Shown piece after piece: positions 51,356-60,611 of a DNA stretch of 64,000 bases. The DNA is from Marinifilum breve. Lineage in GTDB: Bacteria > Bacteroidota > Bacteroidia > Bacteroidales > Marinifilaceae. Under the pieces are notes generated by a model, which saw nothing but the letters and a program-made list of their open reading frames with translations, ran no database searches and was not told the origin of the DNA. Positions within the stretch are counted from its first letter, which is position 1. Each line of letters opens with the position of its first letter. Location: contig NZ_QFLI01000002.1 in NCBI RefSeq assembly GCF_003202155.1, positions 372,001 to 436,000 of the forward strand, written 5' to 3'. Made by a program: the position numbers and the translations under genes.

Positions 51356-52882
51356 ATGAGACATTACCTTCTTTACATTTTCTTCATAATCTCGATAATA
51401 AGCTTGCCTTCTTGCAAGCAATCCAAACCTTTGCAAGCAAACAAAGCAATTATAAGCGGCGAAGTAATCAATTTATCCCAACACAAAAATAAAACATGGA
51501 TCGAAATATTACATCCTGATATTTTTGCTCAATCAGCTCCCTTCAAACAGATTAAAATAGATTCTACCGGTAAATTTAGATATGAAGCCGAACTTATAAG
51601 TCCCTGTCTTTGTTGGGGAATTTATAATAAATGGTTTCCATTCGTAATTAGTCCTGGTGATAGTTTACATTTCACCATTGATGCGAATATTTGGAATGAT
51701 AAGTCAAGAAAAGCAATATCAAAAGAAGATTATATCCAAATAAGCGGTACAATAAAAGAAGACTATAATAAAATTAGAAAATTTCAAGAATGGGCGAGCG
51801 ACTCTTTATACACAAGATCTCTTAGGCGATCTATTGATGAAGCAACAAAGACAAAATCACCTGAGGAATTTAAGAATTTCATATCTAAAATAGAGAGTAA
51901 TACTAAAAGTATAATTGAAAAATTTGGAAAAGAATTTGGTGCAGGACCATTGTATTACGACATTCTTAATACAGAAAACCAATTCAGAAACTTAGATGAT
52001 TTAATGCGCTATTGGTGGTCAAATCCTATGATGAATAACGTTAAAACAGAAGATAATGAATTGCCAAAAAATTATTTCTCCTTTCTGGAAAATTACAATA
52101 TGAACAATCGTAATTTCTTTGTTTTACAACAATCAGATGTACTTAAAGAGTTGCTTAAGCTATATCTATTCCAAGATAAAGAACTAAGAGAGATCGATTT
52201 TGACATTCGCAAGAACAAAGAAAATGCAAATGTCCCTAACTCCTACTTTTCTGAACAAGCAAACTACATAGATAAGAGCTCATCTGGGATAACTAGAGAT
52301 ATGCTTTTGTATTTATTTACCATTCAAAATTTCAAGCAAACACCACAAAACTCATCAACAGCTTACTCCGCCGTTAAAGATTTTATTGAAGATTCGTACA
52401 TAGCAAATCACCTACACAAAGAATACAATAAACTCACTCTTAAAAAGAAAAATAGCTCAACTGTAAAACCAAGCGAACATACAGCACTAGATTCTCTTAT
52501 TGATGTGAATAAAGGCCAAATATTATATGTTGATTTTTGGGCGCCTTGGTGTGCTCCATGCCTATATGAAATGAAGCCTTCCCAAAAATTGAAAAAGAAA
52601 CTAAATGGCAAGCCAGTTCAGTTTGTTTATTTAGCCTGTAGAACGAATAAAGACAAATGGGAAACTGCAATTGCAAATAAAGATATCATTGGAATAAATG
52701 TTTTACTCTCCGATGAGGATTATCAAACACTTAGCAAAAGATACAATATCCAGGGAATACCTCATTTTTTATTGATAGACAAATCGGGCAAAGTAGTAAA
52801 TCAAAATGCCCCAAGACCAAGCAATAAAAATATTGAAACTCTTATTTTAAAACTAAACAACGCAAAACAAAACGCGAATTAG
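51356..52882 (+). CDS. TlpA-like thiol:disulfide oxidoreductase lipoprotein with long N-terminal domain
   Basis: A protein of about 508 residues. The ATG at 51356 begins a lipoprotein signal ending in SLPSC (Cys about 20), preferred over the one at 51311. The N-terminal half is a beta-rich DUF4369-like domain followed by a helical middle region, as in Bacteroidota AhpC/TSA proteins. The C-terminal thioredoxin domain has the active site WCAPC (Cys 399 and 402) in LYVDFWAPWCAPC, and the cis-Pro in QGIPHFLLID. It would act in the periplasm on the disulfides of envelope proteins. The next gene has a similar N-terminal domain but no thioredoxin fold. Confidence 0.88.
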   Translation: MRHYLLYIFFIISIISLPSCKQSKPLQANKAIISGEVINLSQHKNKTWIEILHPDIFAQSAPFKQIKIDSTGKFRYEAELISPCLCWGIYNKWFPFVISPGDSLHFTIDANIWNDKSRKAISKEDYIQISGTIKEDYNKIRKFQEWASDSLYTRSLRRSIDEATKTKSPEEFKNFISKIESNTKSIIEKFGKEFGAGPLYYDILNTENQFRNLDDLMRYWWSNPMMNNVKTEDNELPKNYFSFLENYNMNNRNFFVLQQSDVLKELLKLYLFQDKELREIDFDIRKNKENANVPNSYFSEQANYIDKSSSGITRDMLLYLFTIQNFKQTPQNSSTAYSAVKDFIEDSYIANHLHKEYNKLTLKKKNSSTVKPSEHTALDSLIDVNKGQILYVDFWAPWCAPCLYEMKPSQKLKKKLNGKPVQFVYLACRTNKDKWETAIANKDIIGINVLLSDEDYQTLSKRYNIQGIPHFLLIDKSGKVVNQNAPRPSNKNIETLILKLNNAKQNAN

Positions 52883-52930
52883 AATATTAGATAATCTCAT
52901 AACCAAATCACAAATCAAAACACCCAAAAC

Positions 52931-54451
52931 ATGAAAAGAATCCTATTAATTGTAACAGTTCTGATGACTTTATCTATTACTGGTAAAGCCATCGAAAAGA
53001 ACACCGTCACTTTTGTTCTTAACGGTCATATAAAAGGCATAAACAAAGGAGAAATTGTATTACTCGCATTTACAAAAAATGGTTTTCAAAGAGACACCAG
53101 TAAAATTGAGAATGGAAATTTTTGTTTTACAGGCAACTACCCCAATCTAGTTCAAGGCATGTTAAGTCTAAAGGCAAAAGGATTGGGAATTAAATCTACT
53201 CCGAGAAAAACGATTATGCTCGAGAATGTAAAAATGAAACTTGAAGGATCTGTTAATGATTTTAAAAATGCCAAAATTACAGGATCAGTTATTCATGATG
53301 ATTATGAGCGATACGAAAAAGGCAGAAAGCCAATAATGAAACTCAATAGAAAAGAGCGAAATCCAGCATTAAAAAAATACAAAAAGGATTTTATGCAGAA
53401 GAATCCAAAAGCGCAATTCTCAGCATACCTGGTGAAAGAAGAAACCTTATTTAAAACCTATGAGGAACTATACGAATTGGTGAAAGATTTGCATCCTGAT
53501 TTAAAGAAACAGCCTTATGTCGCCCAATTAATTAACAAAGTGGAAAATATGCGCCGATTAGAGATCGGTTTGGATAAAATCATGGATGGAGTTAATCCGG
53601 TTTCGTACCAAGTAGATAAAGCATACAAAGGGAAACAAATTCTGGATGTAATTTATTTGGCAAGTTTTACAAACAATCAGCTTTGCGCCCTTAAAAAAGA
53701 TGGAACCATCTTAATTTTAGATGAATTAGGAAAAATTGCAAAACGATTTAAGCCTTCCATTTCAGGCAAACCTACGGCAATTTCTGTGGATATCGAAAAC
53801 AATATCTATATCCTATCATGCGAAATGAAACTCATAAAGAAAAAGATTCGAGGCAGAATGATATCAAAAGAATTGCCTGTTGGAGTAGAGTGCCAAATTT
53901 TCACGAAAGAAGGTGAAGCAATTGGCAAATACAAACTATCAGGAGTTCATATTGCTTCGGGTAGTCGTGTTGTAGATCAACATCTAATCGTATCGGATTG
54001 CAAACTAAAAAAGATTCAGATCCACGATAGAACATCGGGCGAGCTTTTAAAGGAGATAGACGACATGCGAGCATGCTGCGGCATTTTGGATTTCTCTGTA
54101 AATCAAAAAAAGGAAATTATTGTAGCCAATTTAGGAGCATTTAGAGTTCAGGGTTTCGATTACAACGGAAACAGTTTAATGGCATTTGGCAAGCGAGGAA
54201 AAGAGTTGGGTGATTTTCATGGTTGTTGTAATCCTGTAAGTGTTGCTACCCTATCAAATGGTGCTATTGTTACCGTAGAGAAAGATCCTACACGAATTAA
54301 AATTTACAGTAACAAGGGAGCAAAACAAATAAAAGGAATCGAGGAACTGGTAAAAGGTTGTAATTTCATACCTATGATTGTTGACAACAAAGACAACCTT
54401 TATCTGGCTTCAGAGAAGAAAGGAATTGTGAAATGCAACGTAGCTAAGTAA
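52931..54451 (+). CDS. Secreted DUF4369-like protein with NHL/beta-propeller-like domain and two Cys-Cys motifs
   Basis: A 506-residue protein with a signal peptide (MKRILLIVTVLMTLSITGKA). Residues about 25-110 resemble DUF4369 (VTFVLNGHIKGINKGEIVLLAF, a beta-sandwich), followed by a helical stretch (110-220). Residues about 225-506 look like a beta-propeller of NHL type (ILDVIYLASFTNNQLCAL, AISVDIENNIYILS, GAIVTVEKDPTRIKIYS). Two vicinal cysteine pairs stand out: RACCGILDF (Cys 382-383) and HGCCNPVS (Cys 432-433). In the N-terminal part it parallels its TlpA-like neighbour, but a propeller replaces the thioredoxin domain. The role is unknown; a redox or metal-related envelope function is an inference. 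Confidence 0.75.
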   Translation: MKRILLIVTVLMTLSITGKAIEKNTVTFVLNGHIKGINKGEIVLLAFTKNGFQRDTSKIENGNFCFTGNYPNLVQGMLSLKAKGLGIKSTPRKTIMLENVKMKLEGSVNDFKNAKITGSVIHDDYERYEKGRKPIMKLNRKERNPALKKYKKDFMQKNPKAQFSAYLVKEETLFKTYEELYELVKDLHPDLKKQPYVAQLINKVENMRRLEIGLDKIMDGVNPVSYQVDKAYKGKQILDVIYLASFTNNQLCALKKDGTILILDELGKIAKRFKPSISGKPTAISVDIENNIYILSCEMKLIKKKIRGRMISKELPVGVECQIFTKEGEAIGKYKLSGVHIASGSRVVDQHLIVSDCKLKKIQIHDRTSGELLKEIDDMRACCGILDFSVNQKKEIIVANLGAFRVQGFDYNGNSLMAFGKRGKELGDFHGCCNPVSVATLSNGAIVTVEKDPTRIKIYSNKGAKQIKGIEELVKGCNFIPMIVDNKDNLYLASEKKGIVKCNVAK

Positions 54452-54474
54452 ATTCAAATAACAAATAGATTAGA

Positions 54475-55200
54475 ATGCAGGAACAAACAATCATCATTGC
54501 CTTTGTAGCGATAATTGCCATCGTATTTTTATTGGCATTTTTCTTTAGTAAAAAAGCAATCATCAAGCGTAAACTAAAGAATTCAGAACTTAAAAGACTA
54601 TCTAGTTTCAGAAGTGGAGAAACAGCCAGAATAGTAGGGAAAGTAGAATTTGTTGACACTCCATTAATTGCTCCTCTTACCGGACGAAAATGCTCTCTTT
54701 ATCATGTATTGATTGAGCAAGAAAGGTCAACTGGGAAAAGTTCGACATGGGATACCCTTGTTGATGAGGAAAGACACTGCAAATACGTAATTAAAGATGG
54801 CAGCAAGTATGCTTATATTAACGATACTCTTTTAAAATCATACATTGTTGAGGATGCCAAGTACAAATCAGGTTTTTTGAATGATCCGACCGAAAATATA
54901 GAGTCTTACTTAAACAGTAAAGGAATTGATACTACCGGTTTCTTTGGGTTTAACAAAACCTTACGATGCAAAGAGGGAGTTCTGGAAAAGGATGAAGAAA
55001 TTGCTGTCTTTGGTCATGGAGAATGGAAAGCGGCCATAGAATTAGGTCTTCCGGAAAAATATGGTCAAGTTTTGGAAATCACCTCTACTGGCGAAGAAGC
55101 CATTTACCTAAGCGATGATCCTGATACAACAGAGGAAAATGAGATCAACATAAATTCGTCAAGGAAACATGAGGTAAAAAGAAGTCGATACAGGAAGTAG
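54475..55200 (+). CDS. GIDE-domain (MULAN-like) membrane protein
   Basis: A 241-residue protein with one N-terminal membrane helix (IIIAFVAIIAIVFLLAFFF, about 6-24) and a cytoplasmic or periplasmic domain of the GIDE/BESIDE type. Indicators are IVGKVEFVDTPLIAPLTGRKCSLYHVLIEQ near 53-82 and LRCKEGVLEKDEEIAVFGHGEW near 161-182, as in bacterial relatives of the eukaryotic MULAN/GIDE E3 ligase domain. There is no RING. The C-terminus is acidic and then basic. It starts 24 bases after the propeller gene and so belongs to the same operon. Its role is not known. Confidence 0.75.
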   Translation: MQEQTIIIAFVAIIAIVFLLAFFFSKKAIIKRKLKNSELKRLSSFRSGETARIVGKVEFVDTPLIAPLTGRKCSLYHVLIEQERSTGKSSTWDTLVDEERHCKYVIKDGSKYAYINDTLLKSYIVEDAKYKSGFLNDPTENIESYLNSKGIDTTGFFGFNKTLRCKEGVLEKDEEIAVFGHGEWKAAIELGLPEKYGQVLEITSTGEEAIYLSDDPDTTEENEININSSRKHEVKRSRYRK

Positions 55201-55360
55201 CATATGATATAATTTCTACTTATAAATTGACATAAAGAATATACATCTTGACAAACACTTATAATTTATTCATCAATCAAAATTGATTTTATATTATACA
55301 CCATAACACAAAACAAGTTTATTTTGTATGTTTACTTCGCTAATTAAAAAAACAAATCAC

Positions 55361-55939
55361 ATGAAAAAAATTTTACTACTAGTTGCTGTACTATTTGTTG
55401 GTACAAGTTTATTTGCTCAAGATGTTAAATTCGGTGCTAAGGGAGGTTTAAACTTTGCAAATTTCAAAGGAGATGACGTTGATGATACAGATATGAAAAC
55501 TGATATTTTCATAGGTGCTTTCGCAAGATTTGCTATTGATGAAAAACTTGCATTCCAACCTGAATTGGTATATTCTCGACAAGGTTTTAAAGCGGATGGT
55601 AACGGTTCTGATGTCAAATGGAAATCAAACTACCTTAACATTCCATTGTTACTTAGAGCTGAATTAGCTGAGAAATTTCATGCTATAGCAGGTCCTCAAA
55701 TTGGTATTCACTTAAGTTCTGAAGGAGAATCTGATTCTGGTAGTACAACTATCACCGAAGATATAGATGATGCAATGAAAGATCTTGATTTTGGTCTAGC
55801 TCTTGGTTTTGAATATGATATATCTGAAAAAGTTGCCTTAGGCTTACGATACAATCTAGGGCTATCAAATATTATTGATGCAGATGATGCTAAAGTTCAA
55901 AACTCTGTAATCCAATTGGGAGTATCTGTTGCTTTCTAA
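55361..55939 (+). CDS. PorT/OmpW-like outer-membrane beta-barrel protein
   Basis: A protein of about 192 residues. The ATG at 55361 starts a signal peptide (MKKILLLVAVLFVGTSLFA, cut before QDVKFG). Eight or so amphipathic strands follow (FGAKGGLNFANFKGDD, AFQPELVYSRQGFK, NYLNIPLLLRAELAEKF, GLRYNLGLSNI), ending in the C-terminal aromatic FGVSVAF-like signature (LGVSVAF). It is a small barrel of the outer-membrane protein beta-barrel domain family. Surface strands carry acidic loops (GDDVDDTD). It is a single gene with a strong terminator. Function unknown; adhesin or stress protein are possibilities. Confidence 0.88.
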   Translation: MKKILLLVAVLFVGTSLFAQDVKFGAKGGLNFANFKGDDVDDTDMKTDIFIGAFARFAIDEKLAFQPELVYSRQGFKADGNGSDVKWKSNYLNIPLLLRAELAEKFHAIAGPQIGIHLSSEGESDSGSTTITEDIDDAMKDLDFGLALGFEYDISEKVALGLRYNLGLSNIIDADDAKVQNSVIQLGVSVAF

Positions 55940-55962
55940 AACTTTACAACATTAAAGATATT

Positions 55963-55990
55963 AAACCTGTCCACTTGGGCAGGTTTTTTT
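55963..55990 (+). terminator. Rho-independent terminator of the barrel gene
   Basis: AAACCTGTCC (55963-55972) pairs with GGGCAGGTTT via ACTT, followed by a run of seven Ts. Confidence 0.9.
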
Positions 55991-56050
55991 ATACTACAAA
56001 GTCAATTCAAAATTACCGAGATTCCTATAGCCATTGTGCAAGAAGTATTC

Positions 56051-56058
56051 TATTTTTG
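56051..56058 (+). promoter_or_regulatory. Predicted -7 box of the ferredoxin-nitroreductase gene
   Basis: TATTTTTG matches TAnnTTTG, 46 bases before the ATG. A small palindrome TTTCC-ATTT-GGAAA lies at 56066-56079, just downstream. Confidence 0.5.
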
Positions 56059-56104
56059 TCGCGAATTTCCATTTGGAAAATAGAAGAATTGAAAATCAAA
56101 AGAA

Positions 56105-56935
56105 ATGATCGACTTTAAAGTTGCAGAAGACAAGTGTATTGAATGTGGCCTATGTAAAGAGGATTGTCCGGTAGGAATTATCAACCTTACACCCAAGGCT
56201 TCCATTGCTAAAGAGAAAGAAAGGAATTGTATGAAATGTCAGCACTGTTTGGCCATTTGCCCAACGGCTGCTATTTCAATATTAGGTAAAAAACCTGAAG
56301 ATTCAGTTTCGTGTAAAGATGATATACCATCGGCTCAGGCCATGAATAATCATATTAAAACCAGAAGATCGGTTCGTAAATTTAAAGATGAAGATTTGGA
56401 TCAGGAATTGATTCAGGAATTAATGGAAACAGCATCACATGCACCAACTGGCCACAACGATAATGCTGTTTTATTTTCATTAATAGATAATAAAGAGGAT
56501 ATCATTATTTTCCGTGAGGCGGTTTATAATGCTATCAAAAAAGCATCTGCAGAAGGAAACCTTCCTAAAAAATATGCTATGCTTGCTTCATTCCAAAAAC
56601 TTTGGGAGAAAGCTGGTATAGATATCATTTTTAGAAACGCTCCTCATATGCTTATTGCTACTGCTCCAGCCAAAGATGCCTCACCTAAAGTAGATTCATT
56701 GATTACCCTTACTTATTTTGAATTTGCTGCCAATGCGAATAAAGTTGCTACTCTTTGGAATGGAATGATCACTTGGGTTATCGAAGAAATTGATCCTAGC
56801 CTAAGAGGCTTAATTGGAATCCCACAAGATCATTCTATAGGCTACTCCATGATATTCGGAAAAGCGGGTGTAAAATATGCACGTGGAATTCAATCTGATG
56901 GATTGCATTTGAATAAAATCAACTTAAAAAATTAA
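56105..56935 (+). CDS. Nitroreductase with N-terminal 4Fe-4S ferredoxin domain
   Basis: A 276-residue fusion. Residues 1 to about 60 form a two-cluster ferredoxin (CIECGLCKEDCPVG and CMKCQHCLAICPTAA). Residues about 80-276 are a nitroreductase (FMN) domain: RRSVRKFKDEDLDQELIQELMETASHAPTGHN at its beginning and GIPQDHSIGYSMIFGKAGVKYARG near the end. Ferredoxin-linked nitroreductases are common in anaerobes, where they reduce nitro compounds, quinones or flavins with electrons delivered through the clusters. Single gene with its own promoter and terminator, upstream of the fermentation genes. Confidence 0.92.
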   Translation: MIDFKVAEDKCIECGLCKEDCPVGIINLTPKASIAKEKERNCMKCQHCLAICPTAAISILGKKPEDSVSCKDDIPSAQAMNNHIKTRRSVRKFKDEDLDQELIQELMETASHAPTGHNDNAVLFSLIDNKEDIIIFREAVYNAIKKASAEGNLPKKYAMLASFQKLWEKAGIDIIFRNAPHMLIATAPAKDASPKVDSLITLTYFEFAANANKVATLWNGMITWVIEEIDPSLRGLIGIPQDHSIGYSMIFGKAGVKYARGIQSDGLHLNKINLKN

Positions 56936-56946
56936 GCCTAAATACT

Positions 56947-56983
56947 ACAGCCTCGTTTTATTGAAACGAGGCTGTTTATTTTT
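56947..56983 (+). terminator. Rho-independent terminator
   Basis: CAGCCTCGTTT and AAACGAGGCTG (56948-56974) around TATTG, followed by TTTATTTTTG. It ends the nitroreductase transcript. The next 490 bases up to pflB hold no gene other than the regulatory elements listed. Confidence 0.9.
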
Positions 56984-57238
56984 GTACATTTCTAATCTTT
57001 ATATCAATTCCCATCTCGTATAAAAGTTCTTAGTATAGCTAGTTCATTTTTTCAATAAGCTTACTATTTAACATTCCCATGTTAAATAGTGTTTTTCACT
57101 CAATCATCCATTTTTTATAAAAACAGAACTCCCTCCAATTAGATTGATTCTAAATTGAATGTTTTTACATTGTAATCTCGACATTACAAAACTCTAAGAA
57201 TACCAGAAACTTTAGCCTTTCGAAAAGCTTTGCATTAG

Positions 57239-57256
57239 CAATATCATAACATATTG
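57239..57256. promoter_or_regulatory. Candidate Crp/Fnr-spaced activator site before pflB
   Basis: CAATAT-CATAAC-ATATTG, perfect 6-base arms with a 6-base spacer, the spacing of Crp/Fnr sites. It ends 3 bases before the TTG taken as the -33 element, so its centre is at about -49, a usual activator position. The base sequence is not the Escherichia Fnr consensus. Confidence 0.4.
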
Positions 57257-57259
57257 GTA

Positions 57260-57290
57260 TTGCGTAACAAAAAAATAGTCTGTTCCTTTG
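57260..57290 (+). promoter_or_regulatory. Candidate pflB promoter
   Basis: TTG (57260-57262), 20 bases, then TTCCTTTG (57283-57290), one base off TAnnTTTG. It implies a leader of about 170 bases to the ATG at 57470. Within that leader TTTTGA-CGA-TCAAAA (57350-57364) is another palindrome. Confidence 0.4.
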
Positions 57291-57469
57291 CGCTCTGAAT
57301 GGAAAACGGACAAGTTTATCTTGTTTATTTTCCTTGTTCAGATTGTCAGTTTTGACGATCAAAAACAAAATATAATTTTAAACACAACCATTTCAAGTTC
57401 AAATTCATCGCTAAGGATTTGAATTAATCATGATTGAAGAAATTCAATCAAAGAAAACTATTATCTGCA

Positions 57470-59695
57470 ATGGTAAAAATGCAATTTAAAGCCGGTGAAT
57501 GGCAAAAGACAATTAACGTTAGAGATTTCGTTAGTAACAACTTAACCTCATACGCTGGGGATGCATCATTCTTATCAGGAGCTACAGAGCGCACGAAGCA
57601 ATTGTGGCAAATGTGTCTTGATGCAGTAAAAGAAGAACGTGCAAACAATGGTGTTCGCTCAATTGACACTGAAACTGTTTCAACGATCGCTTCTCACGGT
57701 GCTGGGTATATTGACAAATCTTTAGAGGTTATCGTAGGACTACAGGCAGACGAATTGCTTCGCAGAGCAATGAAACCATATGGTGGTATCGCCGTGGTTG
57801 AAAAAGCTTGTACTGAACAAGGTCTTGAAGTATCAGATCGTGTTAAAGATATTTTCCGAAACTTCGCAAAAACTCACAACGATGGGGTTTTTGATGCTTA
57901 TACAGCTGAAATCCGTAAGTTCCGTTCATTAGGATTCCTTACTGGATTGCCAGATAACTATGCTCGTGGTCGTATCATTGGTGACTACCGTCGTGTAGCA
58001 CTATACGGTATTGATCGTTTGATCGAAGCTAAAAAAGAAGATTTAGCTGGATTGAATGGTCCAATGACTGACGAAACGATCCGTTTACGTGAGGAAGTTG
58101 CTGAGCAAATTAAAGCTTTGGGTCAAATCAAAGAATTAGGTTCTAAATATGACTTGGAATTAGGTCGTCCTGCTGAAACAGCACAGGAAGCTATCCAATG
58201 GGTTTACATGGGATACCTTGCTGCTGTAAAAGAGCAAGATGGTGCTGCAATGTCATTAGGTAACGTTTCTACTTTCCTTGACATCTACATCCAAAGAGAT
58301 TTGGAAGAAGGAACAATTACTGAAGAGTTTGCTCAGGAAATGATCGACCAATTCGTAATGAAATTGCGTATGGTTCGTCACCTTCGTATGAATGCTTACG
58401 ATGAGATTTTCGCTGGTGACCCAACTTGGGTAACTGAGTCGATTGGTGGTAGAACATTGGACGGAAGATCAAAAGTTACCAAAACTTCTTTCCGTTTCTT
58501 GAACACTCTTTACACATTAGGTCCATCACCAGAGCCAAACATGACTGTTCTTTGGTCTGATCAATTACCAGAAGGATTCAAGAAATTCTGTGCTCAGGTT
58601 TCTATCGATACTTCATCAATCCAGTACGAGAATGACCAGTTGATGACTGACACTCGTAAGTCTGATGACTACGGTATTGCTTGTTGTGTATCATACCAGG
58701 AAATTGGTAAGCAAATTCAGTTCTTCGGTGCTCGTTGTAACTTGGCTAAGACTTTATTGCTTGCATTGAACGGTGGTCGTTGCGAGAAAACTGGTACTCA
58801 GTTGATCGAAGGTATTCCTGCAATGAAGAGCGATGAGTTGAATTACGAAGAAGTAATGGCAAACTACACTATCGCGATGAGAGAAATGGCTCGTGTTTAC
58901 AATGAGTCAATGAACATCATTCACTACATGCACGATAAGTACTACTACGAAAAGGCTCAAATGTCATTGGTAGATACTAATCCTGCTATCAACCTTGCAT
59001 ATGGTATTGCTGGTCTTTCAATCGTAGCTGACTCTCTTTCTGCAATTAAAAATGCAAAAGTAACTGCAGTTCGTAACGAAGAAGGTTTGACTTGTGACTT
59101 TAAGATTGAAGGTGATTTCCCATACTATGGAAACGATGATGATCGTGTAGACTGTTTTGCAGTTGAGATTCCTAAGATCTTCAACGGTTTGTTGAAAGAA
59201 CTTCACACATATAAAAATGCAGAGCCAACAATGTCTATCTTAACCATTACTTCTAACGTAGTTTATGGTTTGAAGACTGGTGCTACTCCTGATGGTAGAG
59301 CTGCTGGTGTACCATTTGCGCCAGGTGCTAACCCAATGCACGGACGTGACACTAACGGTGCAATTGCTTCTTTGAACTCTGTAGCAAAAATCAACTACGA
59401 AGATTCATTAGATGGTATCTCTAATACATTCTCAATCGTTCCTAAGTCATTAGGTGCAACTGAAGATATCCGTCAGGATAACTTGGTAACCATGATGGAT
59501 GCATATTTCATCAAAGGTGCTCACCACTTGAACGTGAACGTATTGAACCGTGAGATGTTGGAAGATGCAATGGAACGTCCAGAAGAATATCCACAGTTAA
59601 CTATCCGTGTATCAGGATACGCAGTTAACTTTGTACGTTTGACTCGCGAGCAGCAGCTTGAGGTAATCTCTCGTAGCTTCTTCGAAAAAATGTAA
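57470..59695 (+). CDS. pflB: Formate C-acetyltransferase (pyruvate formate-lyase)
   Basis: A glycyl-radical enzyme of about 741 residues, against about 760 in Escherichia coli. It cleaves pyruvate with CoA to acetyl-CoA and formate without oxygen. [30 protein letters not shown] is the typical beginning, and the ATG at 57470 places it correctly; a TTG at 57434 is rejected. The active-site pair is Cys 405-406 in GIACCVSY and the radical Gly 716 lies in VSGYAVNF near the C-terminus. Codon use (GGT, CGT, AAC, TTC) is more biased than in its neighbours, as expected for a highly expressed gene. The activating enzyme and formate channel genes follow. Confidence 0.97.
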   Translation: MVKMQFKAGEWQKTINVRDFVSNNLTSYAGDASFLSGATERTKQLWQMCLDAVKEERANNGVRSIDTETVSTIASHGAGYIDKSLEVIVGLQADELLRRAMKPYGGIAVVEKACTEQGLEVSDRVKDIFRNFAKTHNDGVFDAYTAEIRKFRSLGFLTGLPDNYARGRIIGDYRRVALYGIDRLIEAKKEDLAGLNGPMTDETIRLREEVAEQIKALGQIKELGSKYDLELGRPAETAQEAIQWVYMGYLAAVKEQDGAAMSLGNVSTFLDIYIQRDLEEGTITEEFAQEMIDQFVMKLRMVRHLRMNAYDEIFAGDPTWVTESIGGRTLDGRSKVTKTSFRFLNTLYTLGPSPEPNMTVLWSDQLPEGFKKFCAQVSIDTSSIQYENDQLMTDTRKSDDYGIACCVSYQEIGKQIQFFGARCNLAKTLLLALNGGRCEKTGTQLIEGIPAMKSDELNYEEVMANYTIAMREMARVYNESMNIIHYMHDKYYYEKAQMSLVDTNPAINLAYGIAGLSIVADSLSAIKNAKVTAVRNEEGLTCDFKIEGDFPYYGNDDDRVDCFAVEIPKIFNGLLKELHTYKNAEPTMSILTITSNVVYGLKTGATPDGRAAGVPFAPGANPMHGRDTNGAIASLNSVAKINYEDSLDGISNTFSIVPKSLGATEDIRQDNLVTMMDAYFIKGAHHLNVNVLNREMLEDAMERPEEYPQLTIRVSGYAVNFVRLTREQQLEVISRSFFEKM

Positions 59696-59717
59696 GAACG
59701 TTTTTCTACTTATATAC

Positions 59718-59758
59718 CGAGATCCGGAAACACTCTGTGCTTTCCGGACTCGTTTTTT
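59718..59758 (+). terminator. Terminator between pflB and pflA
   Basis: CGAGATCCGGAAA (59718-59730) pairs with TTTCCGGACTCG (59741-59752), followed by six Ts. It lies 23 bases past the pflB stop and 62 bases before pflA. Partial read-through would keep PflA at lower level than PflB. Confidence 0.85.
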
Positions 59759-59819
59759 ATTTAAGATATGAATCTGGATTACAACAGAAAGATTCATTAA
59801 CTAAACAACTAACTCAACA

Positions 59820-60545
59820 ATGTTAAACGTTCATTCATTCGAATCTCTTGGCACTTATGATGGTCCAGGTATTCGTCTTGTTGTATTCCTTCAGGGGTGT
59901 GCATTTAAATGTTTGTACTGTGCAAACCCAGATACCATAAGTTTTAAAGGAGGTACTCCTACTCCACTTGATGAAGTGATGAGAAAAGCACGAAACCAAC
60001 GTCCATTCTTTGGTAAGCTTGGCGGAGTTACCATTTCAGGAGGAGAACCACTATGGCAAGCTGCTGAATTAAAAAAACTATTCAAACAGCTAAAAGAGGA
60101 GGATTTTAATACATGTATCGACACCAATGGTAATGTTCTTAACGATGATGTGAAAGAATTAATCTCAAATACCGATTTGGTTTTACTTGATATTAAACAC
60201 ATTAATCCAGATTTGCATGTAAAGCTAACTGGAAAAAGGAATGATACTACTCTAAAATTCGCCAAACATCTTCGTGACGAAAATATTCGAATCTGGATGC
60301 GCTACGTTTTGGTTCCTGGCTATTCTGATCAGCCAGAATATTTGCATGAAATGGGGAAACATTTTCAGGAATATGGAAATATTGAAAAGCTTGAAATTCA
60401 ACCCTATCACAAATTGGGTGTTCATAAATACGAGCATCTAAAATGGGAATACAAATTAGAAGGAGTTCCCGAAAACACCACAGAACAACTAGAGACTGCT
60501 AAGAATATTCTAAGCCAATATTTCAAAGAAGTTATTATAAATTAA
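59820..60545 (+). CDS. pflA: Pyruvate formate-lyase activating enzyme (radical SAM)
   Basis: A 241-residue radical SAM protein. The 4Fe-4S cluster ligands Cys 27, 31 and 34 are in QGCAFKCLYC, the GGE motif is in TISGGEPLWQ and the SAM-binding region has DTNGNV. It uses S-adenosylmethionine to form the glycyl radical of PflB. The N-terminal SFESLGTYDGPGIR is characteristic of PflA. It follows pflB after a terminator. A second promoter is not obvious. Confidence 0.96.
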   Translation: MLNVHSFESLGTYDGPGIRLVVFLQGCAFKCLYCANPDTISFKGGTPTPLDEVMRKARNQRPFFGKLGGVTISGGEPLWQAAELKKLFKQLKEEDFNTCIDTNGNVLNDDVKELISNTDLVLLDIKHINPDLHVKLTGKRNDTTLKFAKHLRDENIRIWMRYVLVPGYSDQPEYLHEMGKHFQEYGNIEKLEIQPYHKLGVHKYEHLKWEYKLEGVPENTTEQLETAKNILSQYFKEVIIN

Positions 60546-60611
60546 GAATTACATATTAATAATCGGTAGTTACATTCTTAATTACTAATTGTTAATTATT
60601 AATTGAATACA

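Noticed and set aside
57350-57364. Fnr box in TTTTGA-CGA-TCAAAA
   Set aside because: The spacer is 3 bases, whereas the Fnr consensus TTGAT-N4-ATCAA needs more. It also lies downstream of the predicted start. Kept only as a palindrome.
57434-57469. TTG start for pflB
   Set aside because: It adds 12 residues with no match to PFL N-termini; ATG at 57470 fits.
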